DNA from: Arthrobacter sp. PM3
GTDB taxonomy: Bacteria; Actinomycetota; Actinomycetes; Actinomycetales; Micrococcaceae
Assembly: GCF_003352915.1 (NCBI RefSeq)
Contig: NZ_CP022314.1
Span: forward strand, 4,132,057-4,196,056
DNA length: 64,000 nt
Direction of reading: 5' to 3'
Under the pieces are notes generated by a model, which saw nothing but the letters and a program-made list of their open reading frames with translations, had not been told where the DNA came from and did not search any database. Of this stretch, positions 59,006-64,000 are shown piece after piece. Position 1 is the first letter of the stretch, and every line of letters begins with the position of its first letter. The position numbers and the translations under genes are program-made.

Positions 59006-59572
59006 CTAGCCTGCCGGGCTAGCCGACCTGATGGCAGCCAGGGCGCCGAAGGGAATTGTCACCGTCGGCCGTCCGGCGGCCGGACGCCGGCTGTCGTCGT
59101 CACGGGCCACGGCCAGGTCGAGGAAGTCCCGGCCGACCGTTTCGATGACGCCGCGCTGCCCAGTGTCGTCCGGGCGGCGCGCGAGGACGACTGTCACGCG
59201 GGCCCGGTTCCGGGCCAGCCCGCGGAGGGCGCTGCCCAGGCCCAGCCGCTGACGTACTCTGGACGGTTCCGGGACGGCCAGCCGCGAAAGCCCTGCATAC
59301 TGCACGGCAGCGGCATAGGGAATGAGCACCTGGTGCGCCGGCTCATCGACCACCAGCGCCTCGCTGCCTACGTGGCTCAGCACGCCTTCGATTGCGGCTC
59401 CCGCGGCCAGGTGGACACGGATGCTCCGCCCCAAGGAGCCGCGGAGCCGGTCCGCAAGCTCCACGCCCGCCGAATCCACCAACGCGCGCTCCGCTATCTC
59501 GGCCTCAAGATCGAGCTGATGGCGCGCGGCCAGCTGTGCCTCCATGTCTTCGAACAGGGCATCCCAGCGCAT
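59006..59572 (-). CDS. Conserved actinobacterial protein of unknown function
   Basis: 188 residues from the ATG at 59572 (MRWDALFEDMEAQLAA); the frame is open for another 36 codons with unlikely composition. N-terminal acidic helix (DALFEDMEAQLAARHQLDLE, then AEIAERALVDSA), then a β-rich domain with RGSLGRSIRVHLAAGAAIEG and HVGSEALVVDEPAHQVLIPY. I recall such proteins in many actinobacteria next to secA but no function is known. The C-terminus ends near AIRSASPAG. Divergent from the LysM gene. Confidence 0.75.
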   Translation of the reverse strand: MRWDALFEDMEAQLAARHQLDLEAEIAERALVDSAGVELADRLRGSLGRSIRVHLAAGAAIEGVLSHVGSEALVVDEPAHQVLIPYAAAVQYAGLSRLAVPEPSRVRQRLGLGSALRGLARNRARVTVVLARRPDDTGQRGVIETVGRDFLDLAVARDDDSRRPAAGRPTVTIPFGALAAIRSASPAG

Positions 59573-59622
59573 GGCGCCAGCGTAGGCGGACCGCCCGCAC
59601 CGGTCAATCAGCGGGCGCCCGA

Positions 59623-59631
59623 CTATCCACA
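59623..59631 (+). promoter_or_regulatory. CTATCCACA motif (one mismatch) upstream of the LysM gene
   Basis: CTATCCACA in the direction of the LysM gene, 98 bases before its ATG, one base different from TTATCCACA at tadA, FHA–FtsK and cpaB, with similar distance and orientation. Confidence 0.45.
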
Positions 59632-59681
59632 GGCAGCCGTCCACTCTGGACAAAGACGCTAGAAGCGGTTCAGACTGCATT

Positions 59682-59715
59682 AAAAGATGTCAAACACTAT
59701 CAAACGGCATCAAAC
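59682..59715 (+). promoter_or_regulatory. Four A-tracts at 10-bp spacing, three within TCAAAC repeats
   Basis: aaaa at 59682, then caaac at 59691, 59701 and 59711, exactly 10 bases apart, each in (G/A)TCAAAC. Phased A-tracts bend DNA; direct repeats with about 10-bp period are also the target of BldC-type regulators. The run ends 14 bases before the LysM ATG. Confidence 0.6.
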
Positions 59716-59728
59716 TTGCTTGGGGTGA

Positions 59729-60571
59729 ATGGAGGCAGTGCTCATGGAACCGACAGCTGCAGGACATCCCCGGCCCGGGACCGGAGCCCGGGAAACGGTC
59801 CGGGCAGACTCGACCATGGCAGCCACAATCCTGCTGCTGGGCGTATTCCTCGCTGCGACGGGAGGCGCCCTCGTCGAGCGCTGGCACCTGGCCTCCGCCC
59901 GCCGGCAGTCGTTGTCCTTCGAGGACCAGTTGGGGATCGTGGCAAACACGGCCGGGCTGATCGTCATCACCTGGTGGATCATGTCCCTCGTCATCGCCAT
60001 TGCTGCGGCGCTGCTCGCGCGCTGCGGCAAGACCCGTGCGGCGGCCGCCACGGGAAAATTCAGTCCGGCCTTCATGCGGCGGCTGGTGCTCGCCGCCGTC
60101 GGCCTCCAATTGATGACTGCGCCGCTGGCCGACGCCGCCACCCCGCACGCCGCCACCGGGCCGGGGCAGCCCGCACCGGCAGCAGTGGCTGCGCCGGTGC
60201 CGGCGGAGGCGGCTGCGCCCATGGCCGTGCAGGTGTCCGAAATACCTGCGCCGACCCCGCCGCCCCGCGGTCCGTCCGCCCGGCCCGCCGTGGATCCGCG
60301 GTGGAGGCCGCTGCCGCCGACCGTGGATGCGGGTCCCCTGGCCGCGCGGCACATGCGCACCCAGGACATCCCCGGCGCCGGCCGCGAGGTCACCGTCCGG
60401 CCCGGTGATTCGCTGTGGAGTATCGCGGCGACGGTGCTGGGCCCGCTCGCCTCGGACGCCGATATCGCCAGGGAGTGGCCCCGGCTCTACGCGACGAACC
60501 GCGGGGTGATCGGGGACAATCCGCATCTCCTGCGGCCGGGGTTGCTCCTCACCCTCCCGCCGGACACCTGA
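59729..60571 (+). CDS. LysM-domain membrane-associated protein
   Basis: 280 residues from the ATG at 59729; an internal ATG at 59744 (MEPTAAG) is also possible. Two helices, near 30–48 (MAATILLLGVFLAATGGALV) and 72–95 (LIVITWWIMSLVIAIAAALL), a third hydrophobic stretch near 115, then Pro/Ala-rich linker and a C-terminal LysM (EVTVRPGDSLWSIAATVLGP ... NPHLLRPGLLLTLPPDT) at about 225–275. LysM binds peptidoglycan. The gene starts a plus-strand pair with the Rv3235-like gene. Confidence 0.85.
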   Translation: MEAVLMEPTAAGHPRPGTGARETVRADSTMAATILLLGVFLAATGGALVERWHLASARRQSLSFEDQLGIVANTAGLIVITWWIMSLVIAIAAALLARCGKTRAAAATGKFSPAFMRRLVLAAVGLQLMTAPLADAATPHAATGPGQPAPAAVAAPVPAEAAAPMAVQVSEIPAPTPPPRGPSARPAVDPRWRPLPPTVDAGPLAARHMRTQDIPGAGREVTVRPGDSLWSIAATVLGPLASDADIAREWPRLYATNRGVIGDNPHLLRPGLLLTLPPDT

Positions 60572-60675
60572 GGAGCCCTGGCCACGCCCGCGCTGCCACA
60601 GCACCGCAGATCAGCACACCCCGTCAGCACCAGCCGCAAGGTCATTCACGATCAGTCACCAGCAAAGGAACCGTC

Positions 60676-61158
60676 ATGAAGGCAGTCACCGGGGTCCGCG
60701 CAGCCGCGGCGACCCCCGTCCCGCCGGCCCCGGACCTCAGGGTCGTGTCCGGCACGGCAGCACCGGCCGCACGCCGGGCGGCGGGCCCTCCGCCCCTGCG
60801 CGTGGTGGACGAGGCCCGCGAAATCTGCGCGATTTCGCGCAGCACGGTGCAGGCGGCCATCGAGGTTCTGGCCGGGACGCGGCCCGCCCATCAGCTGTCC
60901 CGCCGGCTGGACCCGCGGTGCCTGGCGGCCCTGGAGCACCGCGCCGCACTGACCCGGCGGGTTGCCTCGGGCAGTTCACCCACGGCAGGCCGGCTGCACC
61001 GCAATCCGTCGGTCCGGTCCGTCCGGGCGTGCCGCGTATCGGATGACGTCTACGAGGCCAGCGCGGTGGTGGTCGAAGAGTCCAGGGTGCGGGCTGTCGC
61101 GTTGCGGCTGGAGCGCGGCACTGCAGCGTGGCGCGTGACCGTCCTGGAGATCGGCTGA
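60676..61158 (+). CDS. Rv3235-like conserved protein
   Basis: 160 residues from the ATG at 60676; the frame is open 87 codons upstream but overlaps the LysM gene. C-terminal domain NPSVRSVRACRVSDDVYEAS, AVVVEESRVRAVALRLERG and WRVTVLEIG is the Rv3235-type fold, conserved beside secA in actinobacteria. Function unknown. N-terminal part is Pro/Ala-rich. Confidence 0.75.
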   Translation: MKAVTGVRAAAATPVPPAPDLRVVSGTAAPAARRAAGPPPLRVVDEAREICAISRSTVQAAIEVLAGTRPAHQLSRRLDPRCLAALEHRAALTRRVASGSSPTAGRLHRNPSVRSVRACRVSDDVYEASAVVVEESRVRAVALRLERGTAAWRVTVLEIG

Positions 61159-61225
61159 CCGGCCCCGCCCGCGCCGGGCACAGCAACCGGCGGGAACCGT
61201 CACGGTGAAGCAGTCCCGCCGTCAC

Positions 61226-61283
61226 GACGGCGCGTACAGGACGGCGCGTTTGTGGACGGCGCGTACAGGACGGCGCGTTTGAG
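61226..61283. repeat. Two 29-bp tandem repeats before the secA terminator
   Basis: Copies at 61226–61254 and 61255–61283 differ in one or two bases at the end (tttgtg / tttgag). Each has two gacggcgcg half-units, so the sequence ggcgcgt occurs four times. In the spacer between convergent genes. Confidence 0.85.
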
Positions 61284-61294
61284 GAAAGGAGGTC

Positions 61295-61340
61295 CAACAA
61301 CAGGAGGACCGGAACACATGTTCCGGTCCTCCTGTTGTTG
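61295..61340. terminator. Very strong hairpin between Rv3235-like gene and secA
   Basis: Arms of 22 bases (61295–61316 and 61319–61340) pair perfectly with a 2-base centre. The outer part is CAACAACAGGAGG/CCTCCTGTTGTTG. It lies 10 bases beyond the secA stop in the direction of secA transcription and after the Rv3235-like gene, so it serves both. Confidence 0.9.
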
Positions 61341-61349
61341 TCTGGCAGC

Positions 61350-64000
61350 CTAGCGGCGCTTCTTCTTCGCCGTACGGCGGCCGATGTCCTGCGCCGCAGC
61401 CTTGGCCGGGTTCCCGGAGCGTCCGGCGTTCTTCGCCTCGATCCGGGTCTGGGCGGCGCCGTCTTCACCGGGGGCCGTGTACTGCAGCTGGGCGGGCTTC
61501 TCCGGGGCCTCCAGCCCGGCGGCGTGGATCTGCGGCTCGTGGTGCTCCGTGTGCTGGCCCGCGGCGTCCGCGACCACAACGTCCTCGGCCGGCGTCACCT
61601 CAACTTCGAGGTTGAACAGGAAGCCGACGCTTTCCTCGCGGATGGCCTCCATCATGGCCTGGAACATGAGGAAGCCTTCTCGCTGGTATTCCACCAGGGG
61701 GTCGCGCTGGGCCATGGCGCGCAGCCCGATGCCTTCCTTGAGGTAGTCCATCTCGTAGAGGTGTTCCTGCCACTTCCGTCCGATGACGGACAAGACCACC
61801 CGGCGCTCGAGTTCGCGCATGCTTTCGGAGCCGATTGCCTGCTCGCGTGCCTGGTAGACCAGCCGGGCATCGGAGAGGATCTCTTCCCGGAGGAACTCGA
61901 CCGTGATGCGGGACTTTCCGCCCGCCTCGTCAATGACGTCGCGCGGGGTGAAGCTGACCGGGTACAGGGTCTTGAGGTTGGTCCACAGGAGGTTGAAGTC
62001 CCAGTCATCGCCGGTGCCCTCGGCCGTGGCCTCGTTGATGAAGGCGTTGATGGTGTCTTCCAGGAAGTACTGGACCTTCTCGTGGAGGTCATCGCCTTCA
62101 AGGATGCGGCGCCGGTCGCCGTAGATGGCCTCGCGCTGGCGGTTCAGGACGTCGTCGTATTTCAGCACGTTTTTGCGCTGTTCGGCGTTGCGGCCTTCCA
62201 CCTGGCCTTGCGCGGAGGCGATGGCGCGCGAGACGAGCTTGGACTCGAGCGCGACGTCGTCCGGGACCGAGCTGTTCATGAGCCGCTCGGCCGCGCCGGA
62301 GTTGAACAGGCGCATCAGGTCATCGGTCAGGGACAGGTAGAACCGGGACTCGCCCGGGTCGCCCTGGCGTCCGGACCGGCCGCGGAGCTGGTTGTCGATG
62401 CGGCGCGACTCGTGCCGTTCGGTGCCGAGCACATAGAGCCCGCCCAGGTTGAGGACTTCCTCGTGTTCGTCCTTGACGGCCTGCTTGGCCGACTCCATGG
62501 CCTCGGGCCAGGCGGCCTCGTATTCCTCGGAGTTTTCCTCCGGGTCCAGTCCCCGCTTGGCGAGTTCGGCGACGGCGGTGAACTCGGCGTTGCCGCCGAG
62601 CATGATGTCGGTACCGCGGCCTGCCATGTTGGTCGCGACCGTGACGGCACCCTTGCGGCCCGCCTGGGCGACGATCGAAGCTTCCCGGGCATGGTTCTTG
62701 GCGTTCAGGACCTCGTGCCGGATGCCTTCCTTGGCCAGGAGGCGCGAGAGGTATTCGCTCTTCTCGACACTCGTGGTGCCGACCAGCACCGGCTGGCCTT
62801 TTTCGTGGCGTTCGGCGATGTCCCGGACCACGGCGTCGAACTTGACGGTCTCGTTCTTGTAGACGAGGTCTGCCTGGTCGATGCGCTGCATGTCGCGGTT
62901 GGTGGGAATCGCCACGACACCGAGCTTGTAGGTGCTCATGAATTCGGCGGCCTCGGTCTCGGCCGTACCGGTCATGCCCGCAAGCTTGTCGTACATGCGG
63001 AAGTAGTTCTGCAGCGTGACCGTGGCAAGCGTCTGGTTTTCGGCCTTGATCTCGACGCCTTCCTTGGCTTCGATGGCCTGGTGCATGCCCTCGTTGTAGC
63101 GGCGGCCGGCCAGGATGCGGCCGGTGTGCTCATCGACGATCAGCACCTCGCCGTCCAGGATGACGTAGTCCTTGTCCCGCTTGAATAGTTCCTTGGCCTT
63201 GATCGCGTTGTTCAGGAAGCCGATCAGCGGCGTGTTGGCGGACTCGTACAGGTTGTGGATACCGAGGTAATCCTCGATCTTTTCAATGCCGGACTCGAGG
63301 ACGCCGACCGTGCGCTTCTTCTCGTCAACCTCGTAGTCAATCTCGGGCTGCAGGCGGGTGACGACCTTGGCGAATTCGCTGTACCAGCGGTTGGTGTCGC
63401 CCTGGGCCGGCCCGGAGATGATCAGCGGGGTGCGGGCCTCGTCGATCAGGATCGAGTCCACTTCATCGACGATGGCGAAGTGGTGGCCGCGCTGGACGAG
63501 TTCCGAGCTGTCCCACGCCATGTTGTCGCGCAGGTAGTCGAAGCCGAATTCGTTGTTCGTGCCGTAGGTAATGTCCGCGGCGTACTGCTCTCGGCGCAGC
63601 GCCGGGTCCTGGTTGGACAGGATGCAGCCGCTGCTCAGCCCAAGGAAGCGGTACACCCGGCCCATGAGGTCGGACTGGTATTCGGCCAGGTAGTCGTTCA
63701 CCGTGACGACGTGGACGCCCTTGCCGGTGAGGGCGTTGAGGTAGGCCGGAGCAGTGGCCACCAGGGTCTTGCCTTCACCGGTCTTCATCTCGGCGATGTT
63801 GCCCAGGTGCAGGGCGGCGCCGCCCATGAGCTGGACGTCGAAGTGGCGCATGCCGAGGGTGCGGGAGGACGCTTCGCGGACGGCGGCGAAGGCCTCGGGC
63901 AGCAGGTCGTCCAGTTTCTCGCCGTCCTGGTGGCGGGCGCGCAGACGGTCGGTTTCTTCGCGGAGTTCAGCGTCCGTGAAAGTTTGGAAGGAGCTCTCCA
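61350..64000 (-). CDS. secA: Protein translocase ATPase SecA (5' end outside window)
   Basis: 883 codons visible, lacking only the first few dozen residues. Reads [20 protein letters not shown] from the right edge. Walker A in [10 protein letters not shown], the DEAD-type [36 protein letters not shown] and [12 protein letters not shown] (helicase motifs) are intact; the C-terminus ends AKKKRR without the zinc-binding cysteines. SecA drives secretion through SecYEG. Ends at a strong terminator. The housekeeping SecA1 type is likely, as the Rv3235-like neighbour matches the mycobacterial secA1 region. Confidence 0.96.
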   Translation of the reverse strand, partial: ESSFQTFTDAELREETDRLRARHQDGEKLDDLLPEAFAAVREASSRTLGMRHFDVQLMGGAALHLGNIAEMKTGEGKTLVATAPAYLNALTGKGVHVVTVNDYLAEYQSDLMGRVYRFLGLSSGCILSNQDPALRREQYAADITYGTNNEFGFDYLRDNMAWDSSELVQRGHHFAIVDEVDSILIDEARTPLIISGPAQGDTNRWYSEFAKVVTRLQPEIDYEVDEKKRTVGVLESGIEKIEDYLGIHNLYESANTPLIGFLNNAIKAKELFKRDKDYVILDGEVLIVDEHTGRILAGRRYNEGMHQAIEAKEGVEIKAENQTLATVTLQNYFRMYDKLAGMTGTAETEAAEFMSTYKLGVVAIPTNRDMQRIDQADLVYKNETVKFDAVVRDIAERHEKGQPVLVGTTSVEKSEYLSRLLAKEGIRHEVLNAKNHAREASIVAQAGRKGAVTVATNMAGRGTDIMLGGNAEFTAVAELAKRGLDPEENSEEYEAAWPEAMESAKQAVKDEHEEVLNLGGLYVLGTERHESRRIDNQLRGRSGRQGDPGESRFYLSLTDDLMRLFNSGAAERLMNSSVPDDVALESKLVSRAIASAQGQVEGRNAEQRKNVLKYDDVLNRQREAIYGDRRRILEGDDLHEKVQYFLEDTINAFINEATAEGTGDDWDFNLLWTNLKTLYPVSFTPRDVIDEAGGKSRITVEFLREEILSDARLVYQAREQAIGSESMRELERRVVLSVIGRKWQEHLYEMDYLKEGIGLRAMAQRDPLVEYQREGFLMFQAMMEAIREESVGFLFNLEVEVTPAEDVVVADAAGQHTEHHEPQIHAAGLEAPEKPAQLQYTAPGEDGAAQTRIEAKNAGRSGNPAKAAAQDIGRRTAKKKRR

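Overview
The window looks like a chromosomal segment of a high-GC Gram-positive bacterium of the family Micrococcaceae, most likely Arthrobacter or Pseudarthrobacter. The reasons are the gene order prfB–ftsE–ftsX–M23 peptidase–smpB–ssrA, the WhiB1/PdtaS pair, DUF222/HNH and helicase-associated-domain genes, a split tad pilus locus, and a secA neighbourhood with an Rv3235-like gene. The assignment rests on recognised gene content, not on a database search.

Layout. (1) 1–3.9 kb is an accessory region: the end of an IS1182-family element, a 5'-truncated TPR gene, an unknown two-helix membrane protein, a broken helicase-associated-domain gene and a transposase remnant. It stops at the 3' end of the tmRNA gene, a common integration site. 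(2) 3.9–9.4 kb is core trans-translation and division: ssrA, smpB, an M23 hydrolase, ftsX, ftsE and prfB, all on the minus strand. (3) 9.5–14.3 kb is a minus-strand tad operon: tadA, tadB, tadC, a Flp-like pilin candidate, two TadE-like proteins and a TadG-like protein. (4) 14.5–44.6 kb is a large cell-surface polysaccharide region. It holds two DUF2142 membrane proteins with a GtrA protein and a PstS-like lipoprotein; dTDP-rhamnose genes (a fused rmlC-rmlD, rmlB, rmlA); a GH25 lysozyme; several GT2 glycosyltransferases; a flippase; an epimerase; an acyltransferase; a DUF6541 protein; a DUF222/HNH gene; a lipoprotein; an LGFP-repeat L,D-transpeptidase; and the galactan export set glf, a GlfT2-like transferase and a Wzm/Wzt-type ABC transporter. 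(5) 44.9–49.0 kb is one very large FHA–FtsK/SpoIIIE ATPase of the EssC/EccC type, without its usual secretion partners. (6) 49.1–59.6 kb holds a small membrane protein, whiB1, pdtaS, a 180-kDa-class NAD-glutamate dehydrogenase, the second tad block (cpaE-like and cpaB-like), a small excisionase-type regulator and a conserved unknown. (7) 59.7–64 kb holds a LysM protein, an Rv3235-like protein and the 3' part of secA.

How it fits together. Most of the window concerns the envelope: rhamnose and galactofuranose precursors, transfer, lipid-linked or ABC export, wall hydrolases and cross-linkers, and a tad pilus. The most interesting signal I found is non-coding. A TTATCCACA-type 9-mer lies about 100 bases upstream of the start codon, in the same orientation relative to the gene, at four places: tadA, the FHA–FtsK gene, cpaB and (one mismatch) the LysM gene. 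This suggests a shared regulator joining both halves of the split tad locus to the orphan FHA–FtsK ATPase. The LysM gene also carries four A-tracts at exact 10-bp spacing, which may be curved DNA or an operator for the nearby BldC-like regulator.
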